Shown: positions 19,464 through 28,431, counted from the stretch's first letter. The stretch is DNA of 64,000 nucleotides from Acinetobacter bouvetii DSM 14964 = CIP 107468 (GCF_000368865.1 NZ_KB849727.1:601381-665380); one strand, 5' to 3'. The notes: generated by a model not told the origin, from the sequence alone. Numbers and translations are program-made.

Positions 19464-19634
19464 AAGTTTGCAGAATTTTAAAACCGAACTTGCCAGTTGT
19501 CTGCAAAGTTAAAATTAAGACAAAAAACTTTGCAATGATTTTTCAGAAAAAACAGCCAACTTTGCAGCCAAATATACAATCTTATATTTCCATATTTATG
19601 CATCTTTAATCGATAGATACTATCAAAGTTGACA
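19464..19634 (+). promoter_or_regulatory. Repeated AACTTTGCA motifs upstream of bioB
   Basis: The motif AACTTTGCA occurs at 19526-19534 and 19558-19566, its reverse complement TGCAAAGTT at 19502-19510, and a variant AAGTTTGCAG at 19464-19473. The 19502 and 19526 copies form an inverted repeat. A TTGACA box follows at 19629-19634. This does not resemble the E. coli BirA operator; the function is inferred. Confidence 0.4.
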
Positions 19635-19708
19635 TATATTGCCTTTGGAAATGGCATGCTTTCTGTATGATAAACAGCACAAGATAACAATGATGATGGA
19701 CAGCAATC

Positions 19709-20698
19709 ATGAACTTACGTAATGACTGGGCTCGTGAAGAGATTCAGGCTTTATATGAGCAGCCTTTTTTAGATCTAGTGTTTGAAGCGCAGCGCGTACA
19801 CCGTGAACATTTCACAGCTAATGCCATTCAGGTCAGCACATTGCTGTCTATCAAAACCGGTAAATGTCCGGAAGACTGCAAGTACTGCTCACAGTCAGCG
19901 CGCTACGATTCAAATTTAGAAGCAGAAAAACGCATTGCTGTGGATAAGGTTATTTCAGAAGCCAAAGAAGCGATAGCTTCCGGCTCTTCACGCTTTTGCA
20001 TGGGCGCCGCGTGGCGCAACCCACATGAGCGCGATATGCCTTATGTTTTAGAAATGGTCAGAGAAGTCAAAGCGCTAGGCCTGGAAACATGCATGACTTT
20101 GGGCATGCTGAACCAGTCACAGGCGGAACGCTTAAAAGATGCAGGACTGGATTACTATAACCACAACTTAGACACGTCGCGTGAATATTATTCACACATC
20201 ATCAGCACCCGCACATTTGATGACCGCCTGAATACACTCGAATATGTCCGCGGTGCGGGGATGAAAGTCTGCAGCGGCGGTATTGTCGGCCTGGGTGAAA
20301 ACCGCAATGACCGCATTGGGCTATTGCAGGAATTAGCAACACTGCCAATTCACCCTGAATCTGTTCCGATTAATATGCTGGTGCCCATTGACGGCACACC
20401 GCTGGCTGACGTAGAAAAGCTGGATGTCACTGAGTGGATCAGAACCATTGCTGTAGCGCGCATTATTATGCCTCAGAGCTACATCCGCCTTTCTGCTGGA
20501 CGCGAATCCTTGTCTGATTCAGATCAGGCCTTAGCCTTTATGGCAGGCGCCAACTCTTTATTTTCCGGCGAAAAACTGCTGACTACGCCAAATACCGGCG
20601 CAGGTAAAGATAAACAGCTGTTTGACAAGCTTGGATTAGTTGCAGAGAAAGCCAAACCTAATGCTGCATCACTTTCTGTAGATGCTATGGCAGTCTAA
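19709..20698 (+). CDS. bioB: Biotin synthase
   Basis: A radical-SAM enzyme that inserts sulfur into dethiobiotin. It has 329 residues. The radical-SAM Cys53, Cys57 and Cys60 are in CPEDCKYC, and the 2Fe-2S ligand region CMTLGML and YNHNLDTS follow. The gene stands alone with its own leader and terminator, as in other genomes where bioB is separate from bioADF. The 290-base upstream region carries an unusual set of short repeats. Confidence 0.97.
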   Translation: MNLRNDWAREEIQALYEQPFLDLVFEAQRVHREHFTANAIQVSTLLSIKTGKCPEDCKYCSQSARYDSNLEAEKRIAVDKVISEAKEAIASGSSRFCMGAAWRNPHERDMPYVLEMVREVKALGLETCMTLGMLNQSQAERLKDAGLDYYNHNLDTSREYYSHIISTRTFDDRLNTLEYVRGAGMKVCSGGIVGLGENRNDRIGLLQELATLPIHPESVPINMLVPIDGTPLADVEKLDVTEWIRTIAVARIIMPQSYIRLSAGRESLSDSDQALAFMAGANSLFSGEKLLTTPNTGAGKDKQLFDKLGLVAEKAKPNAASLSVDAMAV

Positions 20699-20711
20699 TT
20701 AGAGAATTGAT

Positions 20712-20742
20712 AAATAAAGCCCCGAATAATGGGGCTTTATTT
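20712..20742 (+). terminator. Terminator after bioB
   Basis: A stem AAATAAAGCCCC / GGGGCTTTATTT around a short AT loop lies 14 bases after the bioB stop. Confidence 0.92.
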
Positions 20743-20772
20743 ATGTCTGCTCATTAGCAGTCTGATCCTATA

Positions 20773-21000
20773 TTAGGGCTTTGCAAAATTATGCGCTGTA
20801 ATTAAAATGCCGTAATTGGCATTTAGATAATCGCCTTCCCTAATGGTGTCTTGCCCATTGGCATGCATCACGCGCAGTTCCTTTTGCAGCGCATCATAGT
20901 GAAATGAATCAAAACAGTCTTGATGGCAGCAAAGCCAGGCCAATGTATCTTGAAGCTGATCATCAACAATGTAAGTATCAGCCAAAAAATCTTTAGACAT
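20773..21000 (-). CDS. Small hypothetical protein
   Basis: A 75-residue acidic protein with no signal peptide or membrane segment. The stretch LRVMHANGQDTIREGDYLNANYGILI contains a 'GDY' turn like those of phage-derived PGDYG proteins, but I do not claim membership. It has no good ribosome site at 21000. It is convergent with bioB and upstream of nothing on its strand. Moderate confidence that it is real, based on balanced composition and codon use. Confidence 0.55.
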   Translation of the reverse strand: MSKDFLADTYIVDDQLQDTLAWLCCHQDCFDSFHYDALQKELRVMHANGQDTIREGDYLNANYGILITAHNFAKP

Positions 21001-21069
21001 ATAAATATTTAAAATTTGTGTCAGATATTGGCATTTTAAACACTTTCTATATAAGCGGAAAGTTCAAAT

Positions 21070-21097
21070 AAAAAAGTGAGCTTTCGCTCACTTTTTT
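21070..21097 (-). terminator. Terminator of the 35-residue CxxC gene
   Basis: The perfect stem AAAAAAGTGAGC / GCTCACTTTTTT with a TTTC loop begins at the base next to the small gene's stop codon. Its presence supports the tiny gene being transcribed. Confidence 0.9.
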
Positions 21098-21205
21098 CTA
21101 TTTTGACACACCGCACTTGCGGCATTCCTTGTGTGCACCAATTTCTTCCATTTGCTCATATTCATAAATATGCATGCAGAAAAATTTTCTAAACAATTGA
21201 AGCAT
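21098..21205 (-). CDS. 35-residue CxxC mini-protein
   Basis: A very short frame from an ATG at 21205 to a TAG at 21098, encoding 35 residues. A GGGAG ribosome site lies ten bases upstream and a strong terminator abuts the stop. The protein begins with an amphipathic basic stretch (MLQLFRKFFCMHIYEYE) and ends HKECRKCGVSK, a His/Cys/Cys cluster fit to bind zinc. I recognise no named family. The ribosome site plus terminator argue that it is expressed. Confidence 0.6.
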   Translation of the reverse strand: MLQLFRKFFCMHIYEYEQMEEIGAHKECRKCGVSK

Positions 21206-21446
21206 GTTGTTAAAACTCCCGTTTAATTTTTAAGATTGCTTCTTCAATATTTCTTCCTGAAATACGATGAAACCCTTAAAGGATCTCACACTTATTTATT
21301 AACATATTTTTCTTTTTAGTCAAATAACTTTCATCTGAATTAAGCCGAATTTTAATGTGTATATATCGACATTTTTAAAATATAAATGCTAATTTATTGA
21401 CAAATTTGTTGAAAACTTAAACGCTAAAATTTATCATAACCTCAGA

Positions 21447-21842
21447 ATGTTTTTCTCAATGTGCTGGAAAACCATTTTTCAAAAACAACAATTTATGAAA
21501 AATATTGAACAATTATCTGTCTCACATAAAAATCCAAATACACATATTGAGCAAGACATGACAATTTACTTGATTAGCCTGGAACAGTGCACTAAACGCG
21601 ACATTACAGGCCTTGAAAAAAAAATCCTGCAATTAGGCAGTGTAACAAACAGTCCGCTAAAAAAAATGTGGCTGATTCAATCTGACTTAAATGCAGAAGA
21701 AATCCGGGATCAGCTCTTAACCTATGTGCATGCCAAAGATTCACTCTTGGTAATCCGCATTGATGCGGATCATTGGGCCTCTTGGAATGTGCATAAGAAT
21801 ACAGCGCTTTGGCTCAATCAGGCCAGTATCAAAATAGTCTGA
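21447..21842 (+). CDS. SinR/Cas2-like ferredoxin-fold small protein
   Basis: Up to 131 residues, but the conserved-looking part begins at the ATG at 21558 (MTIYLISLEQ), giving about 94 residues. The pattern of a first strand, a helix, then KKMWLIQSDLNAEEIRDQLLTYVHAKDSLLVIRID resembles SinR/Cas2-like proteins, where a small ferredoxin fold ends WLI.S.L.A..IR..L. No CRISPR repeats or cas genes are visible, so a CRISPR role is unlikely. Neither start has a clear ribosome site. Confidence 0.55.
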   Translation: MFFSMCWKTIFQKQQFMKNIEQLSVSHKNPNTHIEQDMTIYLISLEQCTKRDITGLEKKILQLGSVTNSPLKKMWLIQSDLNAEEIRDQLLTYVHAKDSLLVIRIDADHWASWNVHKNTALWLNQASIKIV

Positions 21843-22064
21843 ATCCGATCAATGCTGAGGATTTTTTACTGAACCCTGCCCAATTTCTTCAGTTATCAAA
21901 AAGCACCTTTTTAAATTCACATGTAAATGGCTAATTAAGGTGTCCATTTGAGTTGATCACTCAATTGCCCAGCTTTATCACCGGTGTTATTTTCTCAAAA
22001 AATAAAGGCACCTGAATATTTAACAGCAATGAATCCCGCTTTTGACAAAATTGTTTGCTAATAT

Positions 22065-22080
22065 AGTTAACATATTAATC
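22065..22080 (+). promoter_or_regulatory. HpaR-type operator candidate 1
   Basis: AGTTAACATATTAATC lies 15 bases before the GTG start of the MFS gene at 22096. It matches 13-14 of the 16 positions of the perfect palindrome upstream of hpaG1 (45531-45546). Confidence 0.6.
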
Positions 22081-22095
22081 AACTGAATAACCGCT

Positions 22096-23313
22096 GTGAA
22101 AACAAGCCGCATGTTTCAATCACTGCATTACAGAAATTTCCGCAATTACTTTATTGGCCATGCGCTTTCCACCTTAGGAACATGGATCCAGCAAGTCAGT
22201 TTGGCATGGATTATTTATGAGTTAACCAACTCGACTGCGCTGCTCGGTATCATTGGCTTTTGCGCACTCATTCCTCAGTTGTTTGTCAGCCCTTTTGCAG
22301 GCGCTTGGATTGATAAAATCGACAAACGCAAAACTTTGATCTTCATTCAAATTTTGCTGTTCTCCCAAGCCATCTTATTGGGTATTGCCTATCATTTTCA
22401 CTGGCTCACTCCGTCTATACTGATTGGACTTTCCTTACTGCTAGGCATACTGAGCGCTATTGATACCCCGCTTCGCCAGTCCTTGCTCAGTATGATTATT
22501 GACGACAAAGCAGCGCTACCCAATGCATTAGCATTGAATGCTATGGTCTTCAATGCTTCCCGTTTTGTTGGCCCGCCTATTGCTGGACTCTTGCTGGCCA
22601 CAATAGGAGCCGAATTATGCTTTTATTTAAATGGCCTGTCTTACTTAATGCTGGCTCTTGCTGTTTTATGCATGAAACAGGTTCAATCTTCAATCGCCAA
22701 AGGCAATATCAAAAATGTGCTCAGTGAAGGCTTTCAATTTGTGCGCCATCATGAAATTTTCAAATATCTCATGCTGACTGTTTTTGTTTTAAATATGACT
22801 GCATCCAGCTATGTCGCACTGCTGCCGGTATATGCCAAGGACATTTTGCATGGCGATGAAAAGACTTTAGGCATGCTGTGGGGGGCAGCAGGCATCGGTT
22901 CGCTGCTCTCCTCAATGCTCTTGGCAAGCCAAAAAAGCTTTCAAAATGTGCATGACAAAATTCTGCGGAATATCCTGTTCTGCGGCGTTGGCCTGATGCT
23001 GCTGGCGCTGTCTGCCAGTTTTCTGCCCTTAATGCTGGGCATGTTCCTATTGGGCTTTGGCATTTCAACCTCCAATATTTCCACCAATATTATTTTGCAG
23101 CAAGATACGCCGGAAGCTTTGCGCGGCCGCGTGGTATCCATTTACACATCCACCCGCTTTGGTTTTGATGCGCTGGGCGGCTTATGTGCAGGCTTGCTGG
23201 CCAGCCTGATTGCGCCGCAAAATGTCATGCTGCTTTCCGCTTTAATCTTGCTGAGCTATGCCCTCTTCAATTGGCTGAGGATTCTTCCCCGCATCAAAAA
23301 AGCGCCTCATTAA
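22096..23313 (+). CDS. MFS exporter (EntS-like, MFS_3)
   Basis: An inner-membrane transporter of 405 residues with about 12 hydrophobic segments. It starts with the MFS_3 pattern of an aromatic N-terminus (FQSLHYRNFRNYFIGHALSTLG) and has GAWIDKIDKRKT in the loop between helices 2 and 3. This group includes the enterobactin exporter EntS and drug exporters. It begins with a GTG without a good ribosome site. It converges on hpaR and has an HpaR-type box in its promoter, so a role in exporting a pathway intermediate or aromatic is likely but inferred. Confidence 0.85.
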   Translation: MKTSRMFQSLHYRNFRNYFIGHALSTLGTWIQQVSLAWIIYELTNSTALLGIIGFCALIPQLFVSPFAGAWIDKIDKRKTLIFIQILLFSQAILLGIAYHFHWLTPSILIGLSLLLGILSAIDTPLRQSLLSMIIDDKAALPNALALNAMVFNASRFVGPPIAGLLLATIGAELCFYLNGLSYLMLALAVLCMKQVQSSIAKGNIKNVLSEGFQFVRHHEIFKYLMLTVFVLNMTASSYVALLPVYAKDILHGDEKTLGMLWGAAGIGSLLSSMLLASQKSFQNVHDKILRNILFCGVGLMLLALSASFLPLMLGMFLLGFGISTSNISTNIILQQDTPEALRGRVVSIYTSTRFGFDALGGLCAGLLASLIAPQNVMLLSALILLSYALFNWLRILPRIKKAPH

Positions 23314-23330
23314 TCAGGCGCTTTTCTTTT
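23296..23330. terminator. Bidirectional terminator between MFS gene and hpaR
   Basis: The inverted repeat AAAGCGCCTCATT / AATCAGGCGCTTT with flanking A6 and T4 tracts overlaps the stop codon of the MFS gene and lies just after the hpaR stop. Confidence 0.88.
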
Positions 23331-23340
23331 ACAGTCTGAA

Positions 23341-23781
23341 CTAGTCTTGCTTTAAGCTTTGAACCTCTTTCAGCAGCTCCATGAGCTGCTTCATTTTTTC
23401 TTCGCCTAAGCGGTCCTGAATTTTTTGATAGCGGCTTTCCATGCGTCCGCGCATTTGACTGAAAATCTTCTCGCCGTCTTCACTTAAAGAAATAAATGAA
23501 AAACGCTGATCTGCGTCCGAACGGCGGCGCACAATTAAGCCGGTTTCCAGCATGCGGTTAATAATGCCGGTCAAGCTTGGCTTTAAAATGCAGGCTTTTT
23601 CTGCCAGTGTCGTGCTGTCCAGTTCCTGATATTGCGCCAATGTCCGGATAATCCGCCACTGCTGTTCCGTTAAACCCATTTCATTCAATTCAGGACGGAA
23701 ATGAGTCATTAATGCTTCACGTGCTTCCAGCAAAGCAAGCGTCAATGATGGGCGAATATTTTTCATATAAGGCGATGGCAT
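23341..23781 (-). CDS. hpaR: Homoprotocatechuate operon repressor HpaR (MarR family)
   Basis: A MarR-family winged-helix repressor of 146 residues. The core matches enterobacterial HpaR closely: SLTLALLEAREALMTHFRP, LTEQQWRIIRTLAQ, and the recognition-helix segment ACILKPSLTGIINRM followed by the wing RSDADQRFSFISL. In E. coli HpaR represses the meta-cleavage genes until 4-HPA or homoprotocatechuate binds. An operator-like palindrome lies directly upstream of its start, so it is probably autoregulated. It follows the porin gene with a 41-base gap. Confidence 0.92.
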   Translation of the reverse strand: MPSPYMKNIRPSLTLALLEAREALMTHFRPELNEMGLTEQQWRIIRTLAQYQELDSTTLAEKACILKPSLTGIINRMLETGLIVRRRSDADQRFSFISLSEDGEKIFSQMRGRMESRYQKIQDRLGEEKMKQLMELLKEVQSLKQD

Positions 23782-23785
23782 AAAT

Positions 23786-23800
23786 ATTAATATATTAACT
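23786..23800 (-). promoter_or_regulatory. HpaR-type operator candidate 2 (hpaR promoter)
   Basis: ATTAATATATTAACT ends five bases before the hpaR start codon. It matches the shared palindrome of the island except at one end, and would allow autorepression by blocking transcription or translation initiation. Confidence 0.6.
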
Positions 23801-23822
23801 ATTCTACCAACATTATGAAAAA

Positions 23823-25163
23823 TTAAAATGATAATGGATATTCAATAATGACCCGCAATTCATCAATATCATTATATCGGTAACCATCTACAGCGCGGTG
23901 CGTCGCTTGTCTTAACTTGATATCCATGCCTTTGGCAAAGCCTGCAGGCACTTTATACGCCAGCTGAATATCCCGTTCCCAATGCGTTGTATCAATATTT
24001 TGATCATATACATGGCGCTTGGTATAAAACGGGTTATTGCTGCGGGTATTGTCAATATCCCAGCCATAGAGATAGCGCGCCATCAGGCTGAAGCCCGGCA
24101 ATCCGTATGGAGCAAAATCGGCTTCATACTTAATTTGCCAAGATTTTTCTTTGGCTTCAGAAAATGTTGCAAATTGCGCTGCATTTAAAATGGATGAATT
24201 GCCACCAATGGTCGAAAAGCCAACCCAGTCAAAAGGCTCATTGCCAAATACCTGCTGGTAGCCGGCAGAAATCGTATGATTCTGATATTGGTAACCCAGC
24301 AATGCCGATGCAATGTGCGCATCAATATCGCCGCCTGCTTTTTTGCCGGTATCATTATTGCTGTAGCCTGCAAATGCGGCTTTAATTTTTTGATCAGGAT
24401 CGCTCAGCGCCTTTTGGTATGTTGCGCCTAAAAAATACTGATTCCACACATCTTCCAGTTCTGAAGCATACACTGTCACTGACCCGACAGGCAGTTTATA
24501 AGTTCCGCCCAAAAAGCTGATGCTGTCCGCTTTAATGCCAGCGGCATAATCTGTGGTGAAATAACTCAGATCATGCGTCGAATCCAGCGGATTCATGCTG
24601 TAAAAATACCCCGCATTAATCAGCAGATGATCCAGCGTTTTATCCTGCAGGCTTAAACCAGTACTGACCGTTGGCAATAAGCGCACTGTGCTTGTCGCGA
24701 TGACTGGCACATTTGGAAACTGATTGCCGTAAGCCAGCACCGTATCTTTATACTTGACTTTGACCGCACCACCTATTTCACCATAAGCATCTCTAGCCTC
24801 ACCTGTTTTAGGATCAAAGGTAATTAAGTTTGTCCCTGTTTTATATTCATCACTGTACAGCTTAATGCCAACCATGCCGTAAGCATCAAAACCAATCTGC
24901 ACTGCGCCATCGGTAAATCCTGAGCTGTACTGACCGATAATGCCGTGCGCCCATTCACTGCGGTAGCCTTCTCTTTCGGAAACAGGCAGCTGGGAATTTG
25001 CGCCTGATGGGTTGGAGCCGCCATTTCTAAAATCGCGGTAAAAATAGAAGTTCCGGTTCATCAAATCAAATTTGCCGTCTTCAAAGATGTTATTGGCAAA
25101 AATTTCTGGTGATAAAGGCATGAGCATCCCTATCACCAGTGAAAGTCTCACTGGCGTGTTCAT
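23823..25163 (-). CDS. OprD-family outer-membrane porin
   Basis: An 18-stranded-type substrate-specific porin of 446 residues for uptake of aromatic or other carboxylates. It has a signal peptide ending near IFA. The mature N-terminus NIFEDGKFDLMNRNFYFYRDF is the OprD-family signature, and the C-terminus ends with the aromatic DELRVIIEYPLSF needed for outer-membrane insertion. It lies 33 bases after the MFS permease gene on the same strand, so the two probably move the same substrate across the two membranes. Confidence 0.93.
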   Translation of the reverse strand: MNTPVRLSLVIGMLMPLSPEIFANNIFEDGKFDLMNRNFYFYRDFRNGGSNPSGANSQLPVSEREGYRSEWAHGIIGQYSSGFTDGAVQIGFDAYGMVGIKLYSDEYKTGTNLITFDPKTGEARDAYGEIGGAVKVKYKDTVLAYGNQFPNVPVIATSTVRLLPTVSTGLSLQDKTLDHLLINAGYFYSMNPLDSTHDLSYFTTDYAAGIKADSISFLGGTYKLPVGSVTVYASELEDVWNQYFLGATYQKALSDPDQKIKAAFAGYSNNDTGKKAGGDIDAHIASALLGYQYQNHTISAGYQQVFGNEPFDWVGFSTIGGNSSILNAAQFATFSEAKEKSWQIKYEADFAPYGLPGFSLMARYLYGWDIDNTRSNNPFYTKRHVYDQNIDTTHWERDIQLAYKVPAGFAKGMDIKLRQATHRAVDGYRYNDIDELRVIIEYPLSF

Positions 25164-25196
25164 TCAATTGTCCTTAATTTAAAAAGTTGCGAGGCT

Positions 25197-26543
25197 TTAT
25201 TTGTCGCTGACAAATACGGCTTTGGCTGGAATCAGGAAGATCATAATTAAAGCAGCTGCCACCATGACACCCGCAATACTGAGCAGGGCTGCAGCATTCG
25301 TTCCTGTGCTTTCACGCATAATGCCAATCAGCCATGGGGCAAATAATCCGCTCATGGTTGCCAATGTACTGACCATTGCAATACCTGCTGGCGCAGTCTT
25401 ATCTTTCAGATAAGCCGCTGGCAAAGACCATGCTACGACTACGCCGCCGCTGAATCCAAACCCGGCCAGACCTAAAATAATTAAGCGTGTGACCAACCCG
25501 CCTTCCCAGAAGGCAGCCAATGCCATCATGGCGGCGCCAAAAAGCATGCTGAAGGCATAATGCCAGCGGCGTTCACGGCGTTTGTCTGAACTGCGTCCAA
25601 CAGTGATCATACCCACGGCAGCCAATGAAAATGGAATCACAGCATAAAAAGAAATCTGTGCAATATCGGTCACACCCATTTCCTTGATCATGGTGGGCAG
25701 CCAGAAATTGAAGCCGTAAGATCCGCAATAGGCGGCAAAAGCCAGTGACGCCAGCAAATACACCCGGACATCTTTGAGGCAGCTCAGCACGGCAGTACCG
25801 GTGTGGCCCGATGATTCTTCGGGTGCATCCTTTTTATCTTCCTGCATAATCTGCTTATGCAGCGCGCGTTCAGAGCTATCCAGCCACTTTGAAGATTGCG
25901 GTTTATCTGTTAAATACAATAAGCACAGGAAACCGATCACAATAATGGGCATAGCTTCAAGTGCAAACATCCACTGCCAGCCGCCTAGGCCATGCACACC
26001 ATTCATGTGCGTCATGATTAAGCCTGAAATCGGGCCGCCAATAATGGGCGCCGCCAAAGTCGCTAAAATCAAAATAGATGTTACACGGCCGCGCATATAG
26101 CTTGGGAACCAGAAGCTGAGATATAAAATGACACCGGGAAAAAAACCCGCTTCAAAGATGCCCAGCAGCAAGCGCAAAAAATACAGCTGTGATGCAGTGC
26201 TGACAAACATGGTCGCAGCAGAAGCCAAGCCCCATAAAATCATAATGCGCGCCAAGGTTTTTCGCGCGCCAATTTTACCCATCAGAATGTTGCTTGGAAT
26301 TTCAAAAAAGGCATAACCGATAAAGAAAATGCCTGCGGCCATGGCATATTGTGAATCTGTAAAACCGATAGCTTCCTGCATTTGCAATTTCGCATAGCCA
26401 ATATTCACACGGTCTAAAAACGAAAAGAAATAAGCAATAAACAGTATCGGTAAAATTTTCCAAAACAGTTTAGTCAGCAGCTGCTGCTTTTCTAAATCAC
26501 TCGCATTGGAAAGCGCAATGTTCGACGTTAGTTGGTTATCCAT
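25197..26543 (-). CDS. MFS aromatic-acid permease (ACS family, HpaX-like role)
   Basis: An inner-membrane symporter of 448 residues from the anion:cation symporter group, with 12 hydrophobic segments. Signature parts are FSFLDRVNIGYAKLQM at helix 1, and GYAFFEIPSNILMGKIGARKT across helices 2-3. HpaX, the E. coli 4-HPA permease, is in this family, and the position next to the porin and hpaR, with an HpaR-type box upstream, makes 4-HPA or a precursor the likely substrate. Residue-level proof is lacking. Confidence 0.88.
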   Translation of the reverse strand: MDNQLTSNIALSNASDLEKQQLLTKLFWKILPILFIAYFFSFLDRVNIGYAKLQMQEAIGFTDSQYAMAAGIFFIGYAFFEIPSNILMGKIGARKTLARIMILWGLASAATMFVSTASQLYFLRLLLGIFEAGFFPGVILYLSFWFPSYMRGRVTSILILATLAAPIIGGPISGLIMTHMNGVHGLGGWQWMFALEAMPIIVIGFLCLLYLTDKPQSSKWLDSSERALHKQIMQEDKKDAPEESSGHTGTAVLSCLKDVRVYLLASLAFAAYCGSYGFNFWLPTMIKEMGVTDIAQISFYAVIPFSLAAVGMITVGRSSDKRRERRWHYAFSMLFGAAMMALAAFWEGGLVTRLIILGLAGFGFSGGVVVAWSLPAAYLKDKTAPAGIAMVSTLATMSGLFAPWLIGIMRESTGTNAAALLSIAGVMVAAALIMIFLIPAKAVFVSDK

Positions 26544-26909
26544 ACCAAACCCCTCATCTTTAGCTTCTCAGCTAAAACAAAAAAATATTGTCCAATTAGC
26601 AAATCATTTGCCAATGAATAAAAATTAATATATTAACTAATATTAATCAATATCCAGAACAATAAAATTTTCTTATGAATTTTATAAATAAAAAAATAGA
26701 AGCAGCGCACATAAATTTGATCAATTCTGCAGTCACAGCACCGCCGCTCCAGCACTCGAATTGCCGAAGCTTATAGATAAAATAAAATAGCGGAGTGCGC
26801 AGTCCAACCCCTCCAGAAAAGGAAATCTTAGTGCGCAATCATAAGAAAATTGGAACTGCCATACGGAGCTGCCTGTTTAAGTATCAGACGATACAGAGGT
26901 AATATCCCG
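26544..26909. other. Intergenic region between permease and IclR operon
   Basis: About 365 bases. It holds the permease promoter and an HpaR-type box near 26624. An AT-rich stretch and a 63-codon minus frame (26647-26838) have no ribosome site and no recognisable product; I regard that frame as chance. Confidence 0.5.
26624..26638 (-). promoter_or_regulatory. HpaR-type operator candidate 3 (permease-porin promoter)
   Basis: ATTAATATATTAACT, identical over 15 bases to the hpaR site, lies about 80 bases upstream of the permease start. A further partial half-site (ATATTAATCA) follows at about 26641. Confidence 0.6.
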
Positions 26910-27680
26910 CTAATTTGCGCCGATGCTTTTAGACAATTCTAAAATTTTAGCGGAGAGGTACGCTTGCACCTGATCTTGCTGTTCCAGCAAAAGATCACTG
27001 ATGTGAAAAATGGTAATGACAAACTGCACTTCTTCAGAAATGCTGAACACAGGGATACTGATGGAGCTTAAACCGCGGCTTGGACGGTCAATCATGACGG
27101 TCAGCTGTTCCGAACGCTGTTCCTTCATACGCTGCATAAAATCCTGCTTATCTTTTTGACTGAGCTTTTGCCCAGAACTTCGCATGCTGTCCAGCTCTAA
27201 AGACTGTTTCAGCAAATGTTCGGGAATGTACTTGGCAAAGGTATTGCCAATCGAGCTGTTCACTAAAGTCATCACTGAACCGACACGGATTTGCGAATAC
27301 ACACTGCGTGAAGGATCAAAAGTTTTAATGACTGTTGGCCCCAATGAGCCCCAAATGCTGACAGCAGTGCCATAGCCTGTTTCATAATTGATGGCTTTTG
27401 CCGTTTTGCATGCCTCTTCTACAGGGTCTAATGCATTCAGCGCGCGGAAAGATAAATTCAGCGCCAAAGCACCGACTTCATATTCATTATTTTCTGTTTT
27501 GTGCAGCAGGCCAATCCGTGTCAGGCTGACCAGATAACGGAAAATTTTTGCAGGGCTTTCACCCAGCTGCTGCGCAATCTCTTTCAGGCTTAAACGGGCT
27601 CGAGTTTTACAAAAAAGCTCCAGCACTTGCGCAGTGTAATCAATACTTTGAATGCCTGCATTTTCATTTAAATCATGCAT
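26910..27680 (-). CDS. IclR-family regulator 1
   Basis: A 256-residue transcription regulator with an N-terminal winged helix (IQSIDYTAQVLELFCK ... SLKEIAQQLGESPAKIFRYL) and a C-terminal IclR effector domain (about 80-250) for a small organic acid. The ATG at 27680 has AGGAG seven bases upstream and overlaps the 3' end of the next IclR gene by 8 bases, indicating translational coupling. The two IclR proteins share layout and length and probably arose by duplication. It is the last gene of the FAD-dehydrogenase operon. Confidence 0.9.
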   Translation of the reverse strand: MHDLNENAGIQSIDYTAQVLELFCKTRARLSLKEIAQQLGESPAKIFRYLVSLTRIGLLHKTENNEYEVGALALNLSFRALNALDPVEEACKTAKAINYETGYGTAVSIWGSLGPTVIKTFDPSRSVYSQIRVGSVMTLVNSSIGNTFAKYIPEHLLKQSLELDSMRSSGQKLSQKDKQDFMQRMKEQRSEQLTVMIDRPSRGLSSISIPVFSISEEVQFVITIFHISDLLLEQQDQVQAYLSAKILELSKSIGAN

Positions 27681-28431
27681 GGCTGTTCTCCTGCAAATCA
27701 CGCGCTGCAGCTTTTAGCTCAGCCAAAATCTGCTGAATTTTTTCCGGACTCAAATACTGGGTTTTGGCGAAAGCTGTAATGGCAAAACTGATTTGCCCCA
27801 TTGCATTAAAGACGGGAACTGCATAGCTGCTGATACCGGGTGTCGGCGTATCAATTAAATCAGAATACCCCAAAGTGCGGATATCGGCTAAGCTGCGCTG
27901 AAAATCGGCGTTTAGAAATTGCTCATGCTCTTGTTGGAAGGCTTTCTGCAGGGACAGATTTTCTTCCGCCTGTACCGATTTATAGGCGGCGAAGAGCCTG
28001 CCCGTTGCGGTGCTCAGCGCCATTTTATTGCCCAAGCGGAAGCCTAGATTGAAAAACCCGGCAAATTCTTTATAGAACACAACCGTAGGGCCGTTTAAAT
28101 CTGACCACAGTGAAGTAAACACATTCACTTCATGCTTTTCTGCAATTTGCATCAGCAGCTGCCGTGACTGCGCCACAACCTCATTGTGATTGATTTTAGC
28201 AATGCCTAAACGCAGGCTGAGTGCGCCTGCTTCAAATTCCAGCGTACTTTCATTGCGCTTTAATAAACCCGTCCGCTGCAGGCTGATCAGGTATTTATAG
28301 GCTGAGCCCGGAGCCAGTCCCAGCGCTTCAGCAATTTCGCTTAAGGAAAGTGATTTTGGCGAGCCGCATATCAGGTGCAATATTTCACCTGATAGATCAA
28401 CTGTCTGAATCCCTCTTTGCTGACCAGCCAT
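27673..28431 (-). CDS. IclR-family regulator 2
   Basis: A 252-residue regulator with the winged-helix part IQTVDLSGEILHLICG ... SLSEIAEALGLAPGSAYKYL and an effector domain with a VFTSLWSDLNGPTVVFY strand that matches its neighbour's SIWGSLGPTVIKTF. The ATG at 28431 follows GAGGGG; the frame to 28455 is less likely. It lies 75 bases after the SDR gene and overlaps the other IclR gene. The pair may respond to two related ligands or form a heteromer; this is inference. Confidence 0.9.
   Translation of the reverse strand: MAGQQRGIQTVDLSGEILHLICGSPKSLSLSEIAEALGLAPGSAYKYLISLQRTGLLKRNESTLEFEAGALSLRLGIAKINHNEVVAQSRQLLMQIAEKHEVNVFTSLWSDLNGPTVVFYKEFAGFFNLGFRLGNKMALSTATGRLFAAYKSVQAEENLSLQKAFQQEHEQFLNADFQRSLADIRTLGYSDLIDTPTPGISSYAVPVFNAMGQISFAITAFAKTQYLSPEKIQQILAELKAAARDLQENSHA

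Noticed and set aside
21447..21842. Possible CRISPR-Cas locus suggested by the Cas2-like protein
   Set aside because: No direct repeats with regular spacers and no other cas-like gene were found on either side.
26647..26838. 63-codon minus frame upstream of the permease
   Set aside because: No ribosome site, odd composition, and it lies wholly in a regulatory gap.
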